A DNA stretch of 64,000 nt from Lateolabrax maculatus (Eukaryota > Chordata > Actinopteri > Acropomatiformes > Lateolabracidae): assembly GCA_031216445.1 (NCBI GenBank), contig CM062210.1:20832501-20896500 (forward strand). The letters are read 5' to 3'. The translations under genes were made by a program, and so were the position numbers. Of this stretch, positions 47,781 through 59,098 are shown piece after piece; within the stretch, counting starts at the first letter, position 1; each line of letters starts with the position of its first letter. The notes below the pieces were generated by a model. It was given only the letters and a program-made list of their open reading frames with translations. It did no database searches and was not told where the DNA came from.

Positions 47781-48837
47781 TCAGATATGAGAAAGCCGTA
47801 ATTTGTAATAATGCCGTAATAAACTGACTTTGCCTGTTTGAGACCCGAGTCCAACATATTTGGACTTGAGATACTTCTATTTGTCTATGTAACACATTTG
47901 GTTTAATGTCCTGTAGCACCCTGTAGAGTCTGTATAAGGTCTGAGGTTATTCTGAGATGATTTCAGACATCAAAGGGACCCGTGGATACCCAGGAGAAGC
48001 TCAGGATGACATTCAAAGTCCTGCAATCCAACTTGAGCATCCACACAAATGCACACAGTGTATTTACCGATCAGCACAGCATGCACCTCCAGCTTGAACT
48101 CTGGTGACCTTTATCAAGCTGAGCACAATCTGCCCGCCCTCATTACACAGCACCACAGCAAATCAGTGAGAGCCAGCCTATTTCTGAAGAACTTTGTGAA
48201 TCTGTAATTCAAGCAGAACACTGTCGTATTTTTTAACATCTATGGAGCCCCATGTGGGCCTTTGCTGGAAACAAACCCGACTGCTACTAGCTTTTTAAAA
48301 TACACAAGACCGTGTGGCTTTGTGACACCGTCCCTGCTGAAATCTGAATACACATTCAGCAGCAGATCCAGGTCAACAACAATGTCGCAGTTCTACATGG
48401 TGTTGTCAGGACAACGAGAAGCAGTTCATCAAAACTAACACTGTAGTTTGAAAGAATTTAGTAGGAATGGCCCCAGTAGTCAAACTATCTAAGCCACTCT
48501 CTCAGCACGGTGATCGTGCCCTGCACAATGAGAGAAGACTGAAGGCTGGAAACAAAGGACAGTGTCTCCCTCCGACACCTTTCCGACGTCTGAAATGGGG
48601 GGACTACATGTGCCAATTTCTGGAACTGTAAATCCAACAACCGTGCCCTCTTCACACAGTGACTGGTTAGCTGTGCAGGGATGTGAGAGTAGGCAGCGTT
48701 TGAACTTCTTTCACATGAGAGAGATTTGGAATTCAGTATAACGTCGTATAACCTAAAAATGTGCAAATGAGGGCACTTCCTTAAAGACAGGAGGTATGGG
48801 GTGAAAATCATCTCTAACAATGTTTAGAGCCATTTGG

Positions 48838-49000
48838 TCACTGACATCTTTAACATATCACAGTCACAGGCAAGTGTTCCCACCTGCTTCAAAACAGACA
48901 CCAGTGTCCCCCAAGAGCACATCGAGAACAACATCCCAGGCCCTCATCAGTTTGCTCTCAGAACCAACAGATCCACAGAGGATGCCATCTCTGCTCAGTC
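48838..49000 (+). pseudogene. LINE reverse transcriptase scrap
   Basis: The plus strand translates as TDIFNISQSQASVPTCFKTD and, after a short non-matching piece, HQFALRTNRSTEDAISAQS. In fish Rex1/jockey-type RTs, the FN-S-VPTCFK block and the QFAYR-NRSTDDA block flank the NYRPVALT motif; here that middle part is deleted. The scrap ends where a MITE begins at 49001. Confidence 0.65.
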
Positions 49001-49712
49001 TTAGGCCCTTTTCAGACCTGGCTTTAACATCCATCCTGGGTGATCTGATCACAAGTGGACAGCTCTAGTGACAGGTGTGAAGGCACCCAACACGGATTGA
49101 GGACGCATTGAGATACGATCACTCAGACAACATTTGGAGGTGGTCTGACATTCTTTCAGCAGTGTGAACACGAATGTGTCCTGGGCCACACTGAAAGACC
49201 ACCGTCCCAGCTGACGTCCTCTGTGTAAGTAGAAGTTAGTCCCATAACACAGTGCTTATATAAAAATAGTTACCTTGCTGTAACACTATTAATTTCCATG
49301 TCTACTGAAGAGACAAAGAAAATTAACATTAACTAGTCGCTAGTTGCTGCACTGATGCTGAGGTAAATTCTGCTGTTTTGAAGTGCGGAACAACAACAAG
49401 CCCTATTACAATGTACATAATTTTGTTGTGAGCCAGGTAGTTAATGTTAGTTTTGTTTTCTTTGCCTTTTCAACAGACACGGTAACATCAACATCAAAAC
49501 AGGCCCGCTGGTCAAAAACAACACATTAACAGAAATAAAGTAGGTGTTTATTTGTATACAGAGTGGGGAAGTGAGATCTGATCGCAAGTGGTCACTGGAG
49601 ACGCATGTAGGGAAGCATTGTAATGCCAGGTGTGAACTGCCAAACTGAGAGCTGTCCACCTGTGATCAGATCAGCCAGGACGCATGTTAATGCAGGTGTG
49701 AACAGGGCCTTA
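49001..49712. mobile_element. PIF/Harbinger-like MITE with 60+ bp terminal inverted repeats
   Basis: The left end (from 49004) reads GGCCCTTTTCAGACCTGG and continues through TGATCTGATCACAAGTGGAC to AGCTCT. The inverted right end reads GGCCCTGTTCACACCTGC and TGATCTGATCACAGGTGGAC to AGCTCT. TTA lies at 49001-49003 and 49710-49712, the 3 bp duplication typical of PIF/Harbinger elements. No transposase frame is present in about 706 bp. It lies against a LINE RT scrap that ends at 49000. Confidence 0.75.
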
Positions 49713-51682
49713 GAGAAGGTAATAGCTGCGGACCACAGGAAGGCGGAGGAGGAGTCAAATGTTGTCTTAATAGTACGTTAGGAAGATAAACTGTTGGTTA
49801 AGTCAGTGATTAATACATTTAACAGACTCTGTTACTCTGTGATAACGTATTCGACGTTACCTAACTAGCTGGCTACATATTGAGAAACGTTGGGTCGATT
49901 ACTGGCTACAGAGCCGTAATGCTAATGGTAACGAAGCAAACCCTCTTTTAAGTAAGATTTATTTTAATTTTTAAATGGGCTGCTGTGCCCTCTGCACTCA
50001 GTCCTGCCAGCTATGGGCAGGGTTTTCTGAATAAATGGGTGATAGATTGGTAGGTGAACTTTTTCTCCCCCAATAAAATGTTTAAAGTACGCATTAGTCT
50101 TGATTTCTAACACAAAAAATATCAGTTAGTTACACTTCTTTATTCAAGTGTTGTATTAAAGAAGCTATGTATACACTGTACATGTGATAATTAGTGCTGA
50201 GTTGTACCAAAAAGCATTGTGTGATACCTTCACATCTAATTTTGTCCCAACAATGTCGGCATTTCTTGTTGCTTTCACAAACTAAAATATAAAAATAGAG
50301 TTATGTTTACTTGACTTGATGCACTGACTGAGTTGACAAGTGCGAACAATTTGTCGAGGCTTAGCCAGGTCTTGTTCTCTTTTTGTAGAGTTGGCTGCAG
50401 AGTTTCTGTCACAGGGAATAGAAGGACAGGCTCTGCTGCTTCCGCAAGAGGATCATCTTATCTCCGCCATGAATATCAAGCTGTGTCTGCTGCCAAGATT
50501 TGTGCCTCCAGCAACACCCTGCATGAGTGATGGCAGTCAGCGCTTCAAAAGGGACACCAGGATCATTTCCTCACTCATGACTTGTGACTGGAATCAACAC
50601 CTGGACCTTAAAAAGACTAAGATGGAGGCAGTGATGATGTTTTCTAAAAAAACACTGGGTTTTTAGTTTGGCCCATGGCCCATTTGCTAACATGGAGGTA
50701 GCAGGGTTTATGACCTACACTGGGGGCGATTGAGGTGTTTTGGCTTCACTTTTGGGGAACTATCATGCAGTCCACCTTTATATACAGTCTATGACATGGA
50801 CAGTCTGAATCATCTGTGTTAGTTTCTTTCAGTCACTGTAAGCAGAGACCTTTTGAATATATACTGCATATACATAATCTTCTAGCTGGGAAATTCCACC
50901 TGTTGGTTTAAAAAAATGAAATGTTGCCTTCTCGCGACATTTCACACAGTGGAGTGTTGTCAACAACAGTCCACTCGATTTAAAGATCTCATTCTGTACA
51001 TTGTTCAAGTTTAAAGTGTACTACCACAGAGTAAGTTTTTAACATTGTTTTTAACATTGGGTCAGTCTTAAGTAAAAGAATACATAACAAAAAAATAATA
51101 ATAATAATTCAGTGCCCAAAGCACTCATAAACAGAGTTTTGGAACACTTTTATTTCACCTGAAAGATATTGTTCTGCATGTTTGAGAATAGTGCAACCTT
51201 TTTTGCTGGCATAGAAAGTTACCAGAAAACACTATGTGCTTCCTGCAGGTACTGCACAATGTTAACTGTCCCGGACACCCTGAGGACATTTGTCACCCTT
51301 TTCTCTCCTGAGAGAAGGATGCGGCTCACCTCAGCCATCCTTCCACAGGCAACAACCCTTAATGACAGAGTATCTGAGGGAGAGACACAATAGCCTGAGC
51401 TTTACAGCACATTCCTTAAAGAAGGAAACAGCTCTCTGCTTCAGGTTTAGTTGCATGTTATCTGGAGCGTGCAGTGGATACTCATACTGTGTTGACACAG
51501 TTGGAAGTTTTTTTCAAATTTTCCCTTTATTGTTGAAACTGCAAAAGCTAATTACTTGAGATTTCTGCAAAAGGAGCATCATCTGGAGAGAAAATAGTAA
51601 ATATAGAACGCAGGAGTAGAGGATATGGATATACTCCTCAATCAAGGTTGGTGTACTCTTAGATTGCGATATCAATATAATA
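49713..51682. other. Stretch with no identified feature
   Basis: Mixed-composition DNA between the MITE and the LINE. Short frames on the plus strand (50333-50666, 51169-51559) lack motifs and splice context. Confidence 0.5.
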
Positions 51683-51719
51683 TATATAGATATATAGATA
51701 GATAGATAGATAGATAGAT

Positions 51720-51755
<36 letters not shown>
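51683..51755. repeat. (GATA)n(GA)n microsatellite before the LINE
   Basis: TATAGATATATAGA passes into seven or so GATA units and then a GA array. It precedes the LINE at 51806 and may mark its left side. Confidence 0.92.
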
Positions 51756-51762
<7 letters not shown>

Positions 51763-51805
51763 CCATGTCCATTAAAGCGGTATCAGAGAGAAAGACAATG
51801 TATTT

Positions 51806-52682
51806 ATGTTTGTTTGTCTTGTTTCCTGCTTTCCCTCTTGGATCACATTCAGCAGAGAGGAACTTTTAAACATCCGACAATCCACTGGTCAAACTTCATC
51901 GCCGTTTTTCACTGAACCGGAAAGTTTTACAGAGCTTTTAGTTGGCGGAGCAGCGGCTCTATACGGGATTTACCGGAAACGCCGACGGGGGAAGCGAGCA
52001 GGAGTGCAGCAGAGATTTCGAACTGCACTGCCATCACCATCGGGCAAATGTCCGCTCTCTGGCCAACAAGATGGATGAACTGCTGCTCCTCAACAAAGCA
52101 AACACGGACTTTAGCAAATTCTCAGCCCTGTGCTTCACGGAAACCTGGGTTGGTGAGCACATCCTGGACAGTGCGCTACATCTGCTGGGCCTACAACTCC
52201 TCAGAGCGGACCGTGAAATGGCGCAAATGGGAAAAACACGGGGAGGCAGAATCTGCTTCTACATTAACGAAGGTTGGTGCACAGATGTCACAGTGTTGAA
52301 GAAATCATGCAGCCCTCACCTACAAACCCTCTTCATAGACTGCAAGCCATTCTATTCACCGCAGGAGTTTTCTTCATTCATTCTGGTCGGTGTTTACATC
52401 CCACCTCAGGCCTGTGTTAGTAAGACGCTACAACACCTGGCTGACCAGATAACTAACATGGACTACAAACACCCAGACTCCCTGCTCATTGTTCTTGGAG
52501 ACTTCAACAGAGCAAACCTCAGCAAAGAACTGCCCAAATACAGACAGCACATTAAGTGTCCCACCAGGGACAAAAACACACTGGACCACTGCTACACTGT
52601 ATTAAAGGACACCTATCGCTCTGCCCCCTGTGCAGCTTTGGGACTCTCTGATCATTGTCAGGTTCATCTTCTCACGACTTAA
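51806..52682 (+). pseudogene. LINE apurinic-type endonuclease domain
   Basis: The first frame carries ITFSREELLNIRQSTGQT and RKRRRGKRAG, the usual N-terminal approach in this LINE family. After a frameshift near 52040 the second frame gives NVRSLANKMDELLLLNKA, the catalytic-site block CFTETWVGE, RGGRICFYINEGWC, ILVGVYIPPQACVSK, LGDFNRANL, LDHCY and LGLSDHCQV. The E of TETW, the D and N of GDFN and the SDH motif of the endonuclease fold are kept. The enzyme nicks target DNA to prime reverse transcription. The reading ends at TAA (52680-52682), one base away from the tyrosine codon expected there. Confidence 0.82.
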
Positions 52683-53330
52683 AGGCAGAAACTAAAATCT
52701 GCAAAGCCTGTGGTCAAGACTGTGAGGAGAAGGACCAACGAGGCAAAGCTGGAGTTACAGGCCTGCTTTGACTGCACTGATTAGAGTGTCTTTGAGGCTG
52801 CTGCTACAAACCTGGACGGGCTCACTGACACTGTGACATCGTACATCAGTTTTTGCGAGGACATGTGTGTGCCGACTAAAACCTTCTGCACATACAACAA
52901 CAATAAACCCTGGTTCACCGAAAAACTCAGGCTGCTTCGTCAGGCCAAAAAGGAGGCCTACAGAAGTGGGGACAGGATCCTGTACAACCAGGCCAGAAGC
53001 TAAGAGGAGCTACACTGAGAAGTTGGAAAACAGGTTCTTAGACAACGACACTGCGTCAGTGTGGAGAGGCCTGCAGGACCTTACCAACTACAGGGAACCA
53101 TCCCCCCACTCTGTAGAGAATCACCAACTGGCTGACGACCTGAATGTGTTCTACTGCAGGTTTGATCAGCCCACTTTCACAACCCCGAACTGCTCTGACA
53201 TCAAACAACCACCTCCACCCCCTGCCACCTCCTCACCTCTCCCAATCGACCCCCACCTGCACTGCGGATCTGCAAAGAGGATGTGAGTCTGCTCTTTCAC
53301 AGTCAGAAGATCAGGAAGGCACCTGGCCCA
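52683..53330 (+). pseudogene. LINE linker between endonuclease and RT, broken
   Basis: In frame with the endonuclease, the sequence continues RQKLKSAKPVVKTVRRRTN and QACFDCTD, meets a TAG at 52782-52784 (tryptophan expected), and goes on to NKPWFTEKLRLLRQAKKEAY before a TAA at 53001. Another frame then picks up AKRSYTEKLENRFLDNDTAS and QLADDLNVFYCRFDQP. About nine codons of the family sequence appear deleted at the switch. A last shift near 53280 leads into the RT. Confidence 0.75.
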
Positions 53331-54104
53331 GACAGTGTATCCCCCTCCTGAAAGTCTGTGCTGACCAGCTGGCCCCCATCTTCAATCAGATCTTCAACCG
53401 ATCACTGGAGCTGCGTGAATTCCCCTCCTGCTTCAAACGCTCCACGATCATCCCGGTCTCCAAGAAATCCTCAATCACAGGATTAAATGACTACAGGCCT
53501 GTTGCTCTGACGTCTGTGGTCATGAAATCCTTTGAGAAACTGGTGTTGACCCACCTGAAGGACATCACAGCCCCCCTGCTGGACCCCCTGCAGTTTGCCT
53601 ACCAGGCAAACAGGTCAATGGATGATGCAGTCAACATGGGACTGCACTACATGCTGCAACACCTCGATTCCCTGGGGACATGCGCAAGGGTCCTGTTTGT
53701 GGACTTCAGCTCGGCGTTCAACACCATCATCCCGGAAATCCTTCACCCCAAACTCTCCCAGCTTACTGTGCCAGCCTCCACCTGTCAGTGGATCACTAAC
53801 TTCCTGACAGACAGGAGGCAGCAGGTGAGGCTGAGGAACATCTGCACCAGTGCCCCCCAAGGATGTGTGCTCTCCCCACTGCTCTTCTCCCTTTACACCA
53901 ACGACTGCACCTCAGGAGACCTATCTGTTAAACTCTTGAAGTTTGCAGACGACACAACGATCATCGGCCTCATCAGGGACGATGACGAGTCTGCGTACAG
54001 ACATGAGGCTGAACAGATGGCCCTCTGGTGTGGTCAGAACAACCTGGAGCTGAACAAGCTCAAAACTGTGGAGATGGCAATGGACTTCAGGAGGAGCCCA
54101 CCAA

Positions 54105-54135
<31 letters not shown>
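53330..54135 (+). pseudogene. LINE reverse transcriptase domain
   Basis: One long frame holds the RT motifs in order: FNRSLELREFPSCFKRSTII, NDYRPVALTSVVMKSFEKLV, DPLQFAYQANRSMDDAV, FVDFSSAFNTIIPEIL (first catalytic aspartate), APQGCVLSPLLFSLYTND and LLKFADDTTIIGL (the catalytic aspartate pair). About a dozen residues expected between LRN and TSAPQG are missing. The frame then runs QNNLELNKLKTVEMAMDFRR into a proline stretch encoded by the cytosine run at 54110-54135. Confidence 0.85.
54110..54135 (+). repeat. Run of 26 cytosines inside a LINE ORF
   Basis: An uninterrupted C26 follows the sequence encoding RRSPPTLP in the LINE. In related elements as I remember them, this position has a short proline-rich stretch. 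The expansion is probably what shifts the downstream frame: VESFRFLG follows in another frame. Confidence 0.9.
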
Positions 54136-54640
54136 TCACCATACTCAACAGCACAGTGTCTACTGTGGAGTCCTTCAGGTTTCTGGGATCCACCATCTCC
54201 CAGGACCTGCCTCCAACATCGACACCATCACCAGAAAGGCCCAGCAGAGGATGTACTTCCTGCGCCAGCTCAGGAAGTTCAACCTGCCTCAAGAGCTGCT
54301 GATCCAGTTCTACTCTGCTATCATCCAATCTGTTCTCTGCACTTCCATCACTGTCTGGTTCGGATCGGCCACCAAACAGGACAGGAACAGACTACAACAG
54401 ACAGTCAGGTCTGCAGAAAAAGTAAATGGTGCCAGCCTGCCCTCCATCCAGGACCTGTACATCTCCAGAGTCAGGAAACGGGCAGGAAACATCACTGCAG
54501 ACCCACCCTGGACACAACCTGTTCCAACTCCTCCCCTCTGGTAGGCACCACAGAGCACTGAGAGCCGAAACTACCGGACACCAGAACAGCTTCTTCCCAC
54601 AGGCCATCACTCTGATGAACATTTAAACATATAATCATAT
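54136..54640 (+). pseudogene. LINE C-terminal region
   Basis: Across two frames the sequence shows VESFRFLGSTISQDL, then KAQQRMYFLRQLRKFNLPQE, LIQFYSAIIQSVLCTSITVW, RSAEKVNGASLPSIQDLYIS and RVRKRAGNITADP, and finally LFQLLPSGRHHRALRAET and NSFFPQAITLMN. This is the usual end of ORF2 in this family. Roughly 54200-54230 is damaged, so thumb and tail are not in one frame with the RT. Confidence 0.78.
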
Positions 54641-54641
54641 A

Positions 54642-54646
<5 letters not shown>

Positions 54647-54682
<36 letters not shown>
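54647..54682. repeat. (TA)n microsatellite in the LINE 3' UTR
   Basis: A pure alternating TA array of about 18 units lies directly after the LINE coding remnant. The 3' UTR follows (TATATAAAATCTCC, GCACTATTTCTCCACTTC, GTACGTTGAGAGCAACG). Confidence 0.9.
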
Positions 54683-54688
<6 letters not shown>

Positions 54689-54974
54689 TCCACCTACCTC
54701 ATGTATATAAAATCTCCATATTTATCCAGGCATCTTTGCACTCTACATCATTGCACTATTTCTCCACTTCATTGTCATTGTTGTGTTATGCTCATATATA
54801 TACTTTGTATATATATTTATTTTTATATTTGTACATAGCAGTTGAATGTTTATGCTTACCTTTGCTGTCCTTGTTTTTTGTTTATTTGTCTATTTATGTG
54901 TATGTACGTTGAGAGCAACGGGAAAACCGGAGGCATGTTTTTTTGTGCTAATCCAGCAAATTAAATATCTGGTT

Positions 54975-55235
54975 TACAGATTAAAGCTGGGGTAGGTAAT
55001 TTTGGAGAAGCCACCAAAAATTAGATTAGAATCTGAAAGTATCCAGCCGAAAGCAAGGGCAGAGGGCACGCAGGTAGGCAGGTGCGTAGGTGGACAGGCA
55101 GGTAGGCCGTCCAATCGTTTAATTTTGGCCAGATGGAATGATTGGACGGCCACAGACAACAGATTCTTTTTCCTTTTTGTGTCAAAGCGTTGGATTTATT
55201 GACTGTTATCAGGATGTAAAGAGAATTTCAACAAA
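54975..55235. repeat. Dispersed fish repeat with hairpin
   Basis: Begins near TTAAAGCTGGGGTAGGTAAT and ends near GGATGTAAAGAGAATTTCAA, words I associate with an abundant fish repeat. It contains GGCCGTCCAATC (55105-55116) and its exact reverse complement GATTGGACGGCC (55140-55151). No coding potential. It lies directly after the LINE 3' UTR. Confidence 0.5.
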
Positions 55236-56789
55236 CATATAAAAAGTGCTTCCAGGACAATGTGTAGTGTATATCATCTAACACTACACATTGTCACATA
55301 TATATTCATACTGTCCAATCCAGGTAGTATGTAGTCCTACAGCCAGCCCTCCTGTTCACACTGGGCACACACAACTGCAATCCCCAACATGGAGAGAACC
55401 CCTGAACCCCTACTGTAGCATGACATTGTAAGTAACAATGATATCTAGTTCATAGACAAGTCATTTAGGAATGACTTTAGTGATTTAAAAGTTTTAAGAA
55501 ATTTGGGCACATTTTGTGAAATACACTTTTTCACCTTCTTTCTTAGAGTTAGATAAGAAGATCAACATCAGTCCATGCTTCGATCTGTGGAGCTAGACGT
55601 CTGTCCATCAGGGCGCATTATAACTGTGAGAGGCAGCAATGTGCTCCAAGGCCTCCAGTCTGCCGGAAATTCAGAAGAAGAAGAAGAGAGTCAGCAGAGA
55701 AGGATGTCTGCATTGTTAACTTGATATGAGCCGAGGATTTAAATTCTTAATTAAGTCTTTTAATTGAACAATTTAAAAAAGCTATTGTAAACTGATGAAT
55801 CAGATTTGCACTTAAATAATACATTATAAAATGTTAAATTAAAATATTATTACATTTGCCAATGAATAATTTTACTTTATTTGTCTGTATAATGATGAAT
55901 TTATAATGGAATTTTAAAGAAGATTTCTGAGTATTGGCAAAGAGATCGTTGAAGAGTTGGAATATTATCAATTTAAAATCACCATCAGTTCGGATAGCTC
56001 CGTCAGTGCATCTTTGATAATGATCCATAGTCATATTTCTCGATGCATTGTGTCAGCTGACAGAAGAGACTCCTACATTCCAAGCTACACTGGTTACACA
56101 GTAATGGTGTCACTTAACAGGGTCATTTGATGTCCTTTGTTGTTATATGGTCCAAAAATCTGTATCTGTTGGGACAGCTGCTTGATATTTTGTGTCTGCA
56201 TTCATTAGCTTTATTTTTAAAAGGAGCATTCTACATATTTAGTACTGCACTTTCATGAGGTTGGGGAAATTGTGAGTGGTCAAATTCAAAGCCATTTCCA
56301 GAGACACAGAACACATTATACTACTGTCTTCACAGGCTCAGCTTGGGGTCAGTTTGCTGACCTCGATGTGTAAAAAAAATAAATAAAAATAAAAAGAGTG
56401 TTACTTTAAATACATATTATTATAAGTCCAAATCTAACCATAGAGGCAAGGTTCACTCTACTCTTCCTGCGACTGACAAGATAACATCTGGCCGAGGGGG
56501 AAACCAACTTGCTGAGGGTGCTTGGTTCCATGGCTGCACTGCTGGGTAAGCAGAGATGTGCCGCAGGTGACAGAGTTTACACCTGGTTCAGCCAGTGTCA
56601 GAAATGTGGGCGGAACTGACAGATACACTTGTTTTTGTAAGTTGTGCTTTGTTATTGTGCTGACGGTCGCCAACCGGACGCAGACGGAGAGGTTCACTGC
56701 TGCACTTCCTGCTCCTGTGAGCCGGTCCGCGGCTGCACAGCTGAAGGACACCGGCGGGGAGTGGGAGGTGGGGGGGTTGAGGCTCCTAC
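55236..56789. other. Stretch with no identified feature
   Basis: A/T-rich DNA from the dispersed repeat to the donor of the probable first exon at 56790. The part near 56460-56780 is more GC-rich and may belong to the promoter-proximal intron of the unidentified gene. Confidence 0.45.
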
Positions 56790-57010
56790 CTTGGACAGCT
56801 CCAGGAGTTTGTGCCGCTTCTCTGGAGCCTCGGCCGGCTGGACAGCAGCACTCGGTTGCACCAGTCTGAGGCTCTGACTGAGCCGTCGCGTCGCCCGGTC
56901 TCAGCGGCTCGGGCGGCGCGCTGCTGACCTCCTCACACTGCTCCGCATCTTCCTCGATCTTCCTCCTCTTAATTACCGGGTCCTTGCTGCTGCGTGCACG
57001 AGGGTTCCGC
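56790..57010 (-). other. Probable first exon of an unidentified minus-strand gene
   Basis: The minus strand here is CpG-rich and ends in a good splice donor: CTGTCCAAG followed by GTAGGAG at 56789-56783. The left limit is set by that donor. The right limit (transcription start) is only estimated from where the GC-rich DNA ends. One frame is open over most of the stretch and contains VIKRRKIEEDAEQCEEVSSA, but it has no ATG, so the exon may be 5' UTR. The next downstream candidate exon on this strand is at 47339-47429. I do not recognise the gene. Confidence 0.45.
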
Positions 57011-57100
57011 TGCCAAGGCGCATGCGCTGCTCAGTTCGGTCTGTGGAGGGCTGAGGTGAATGCTGCCTTCAAGTGATGTCGGAAATCGAGTGAAACTGAA

Positions 57101-57101
<1 letters not shown>

Positions 57102-57166
<65 letters not shown>
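57102..57166. repeat. Compound (GT)n(GA)n microsatellite
   Basis: About 36 bases of GT followed by about 28 of GA, near the probable promoter of the unidentified minus-strand gene. Confidence 0.95.
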
Positions 57167-57170
<4 letters not shown>

Positions 57171-58654
57171 ACATAAAATAAAATGTCACAACAGCAGGCC
57201 TATGCATCAGTGTTACTATGTTACATGAGTTACACATTAAAAGCACAGTAACATGGAGTTTAATAGAAAAACAACAACAACAATGAACTTAATGAACTGG
57301 CAACTGAGTGTATGTGGTTTAACATAAAGAAAACTCTTACTGGGCCACCCCAGATACTTATCACTTAAAATGGTGTAATTGTCCTAGATTTTTAAGGATA
57401 ATATCCCAAATAGCATATGATACTGTCAACATACCTAAAGGGGTGATATCTAACTGTATGTAGGCTGTATAATGTTACTACATTATATATAATGTTGAAC
57501 ATGATGAATGAGTTTTAATAATGACAAGGTGCACTGATGAACCAAATTTATTTTAGCTTCTTCATACAAAAGTACTCAGACCTTTTTTGACTCATAACTC
57601 AAAATTTAAGACCATTCTCAAGATCATTTTATAGTTTAAGTTTTATACACATAAGCCTAGAATATTAAGTGGCTCAGGCAGAAGGCCGCTTAATGATGGT
57701 AGCTTGTGATGGTGTAGACATGAATATAACCTGCTGTGCTGAGTGTGCGGGTGAAGGTGAAGAGGGGCGGTTCTGGGACGCTGGAACACACAGCTGAGCC
57801 TTCTCAGGGTCGCGGGCCCAACTCAACGCCGATACACCAGTTCTTGAGAGGGTGCCAACCTGATGGCCCCGTAGACTGACTGCACTCTCACACTCACACA
57901 CATTTATACTGAAACCATGTTCGTTTTTTTTGTTTGTTTTTTTTGGTAAAAAAAAACTTTAACTAGCAACTGGATGTCTTTTGACTTGGAGATTTCAGAT
58001 GTCTGAGCTTAGAGGTGACCATAAAGGCAACATTACCCCTATCTGTGTCTGTTCCAGGAGCAGTAACAAGAGTCCTATTCACACACACAGACACACACAC
58101 TGACTTACTGTGCGTGTGGTGTCCATTTACCAGGCCTGTAGTCATGGAGCAGTGGGGAGAAACCTTGGCAAGCAGATAATGTGTCAGAGCTGAGACATCA
58201 AACCTCATGCCGCACCACAGGCTTTGTGATGACAGCCTCTCTCATCAACAGCACACACACTGAAGTGATGACAGTCAAAAACATGAATTAACATACGATC
58301 GTGTGTCTTTGGAACGGAAATGCTGTCAGTTTGAATGAGTTAGTTACTAGTATTTTATTTATTATGTGGTATTAATAGTTTTACTATTATGTTTCATGAC
58401 TTTGTGCTGCATGGTATTTAGTGTTTGATATTACCATTTTACCAACTTTCTAGTTCTACTAACATCTTATGAAGAGATCTTCTATTTACTGCTCTGTGTG
58501 CAAAATGTGCTCTGTAACAGTATTGCTCATTTATGTCCTGTTGCTCTTTGCTTGGCTGTGTGTACCGAATAGTGGATGTGCTCATTGTATTGTTGCATCA
58601 GTGTTTGCTTCCTCCTGTTGCTCTGCATGGTTTGTGTACTGTCTTGTGACTGCT
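57167..58654. other. Stretch with no identified feature
   Basis: Between the compound microsatellite and the solo LTR. A/T-rich, with a poly-A/T tract at 57925-57960 and a short CA tract near 58080. No exon or repeat recognised. Confidence 0.5.
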
Positions 58655-58659
58655 GATTT

Positions 58660-59098
58660 TGTCATGATCTGTTCCTTTTTGTTTTTAGTCACATTCTTGC
58701 CCCAGTTATCTTTGTCACTGTTTTCCCTGTCTCCACTCCTCTCTCTGCCTGTCAGCCACTCCTTCTTCATCAGTTCAACTCCCTTCACCTGTTCACTGAC
58801 CTGCCTCTGATCATAATCAGTCAGTTATATATACTGGTCCACTTTCTTTGTTTAGTTGTCAGATCCTTGTTTCTTTATTTTTGTGTTGGTTCTGGATACC
58901 CTGCTACCTGATTATTCACCTGCCTGCTTTGGACTTATCTTTTGTCATTTTGGATTTTCTGTTTGCCTCACCACCCAGTAGTTTTAGTGCACCTAGTTTT
59001 TGTGTTACTATTTTTGGAATAAACTCTTCATACCATACCTGCTGGTCTCCTCTCTGCAATTGGGTCCTACCCCTGCCAACCTGCTACTCCCCGTGACA
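58660..59098 (+). mobile_element. Solo gypsy-type LTR with 5 bp target duplication
   Basis: Starts TGTCATGATCTGTTCC and ends CTACTCCCCGTGACA, with TGTCA/TGACA inverted termini. GATTT stands at 58655-58659 and again at 59099-59103. Near the right end are GGAATAAACTCTTC (polyadenylation signal) and TTGGGTCCTACCCC, a pattern shared with the end of the gypsy LTR at 8063 (GGGGTCCTAATTTAACA on the minus strand). It is oriented on the plus strand. No internal region remains. Confidence 0.85.

Larger units (their letters stand above)
51806..54965 (+). mobile_element. Rex1-like (jockey/CR1 group) LINE, long but decayed
   Basis: The order is endonuclease (51806-52682), linker (52683-53280), RT (about 53280-54130), C-terminal region (54136-54630) and a 3' UTR with a (TA)18 array. 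The RT carries the FSSAFNT motif used to recognise Rex1 elements. The 3' UTR contains GTTGAGAGCAACGGGAAAAC before homology fades near 54965. A frameshift near 52040, stops at 52680-52682 and 52782-52784, a deletion with frameshift near 53000, and a 26-cytosine run at 54110 disable it. The left boundary is uncertain; a GATA/GA microsatellite precedes it. Confidence 0.82.

Noticed and set aside
53921..54328. 135-codon minus-strand frame with a glycine run
   Set aside because: It is antisense to the LINE RT; the glycines come from the cytosine run.
5189..57166. Alternating CA/GT arrays as a special signal
   Set aside because: They are ordinary for fish genomes, and only the ones tied to element boundaries seemed informative.
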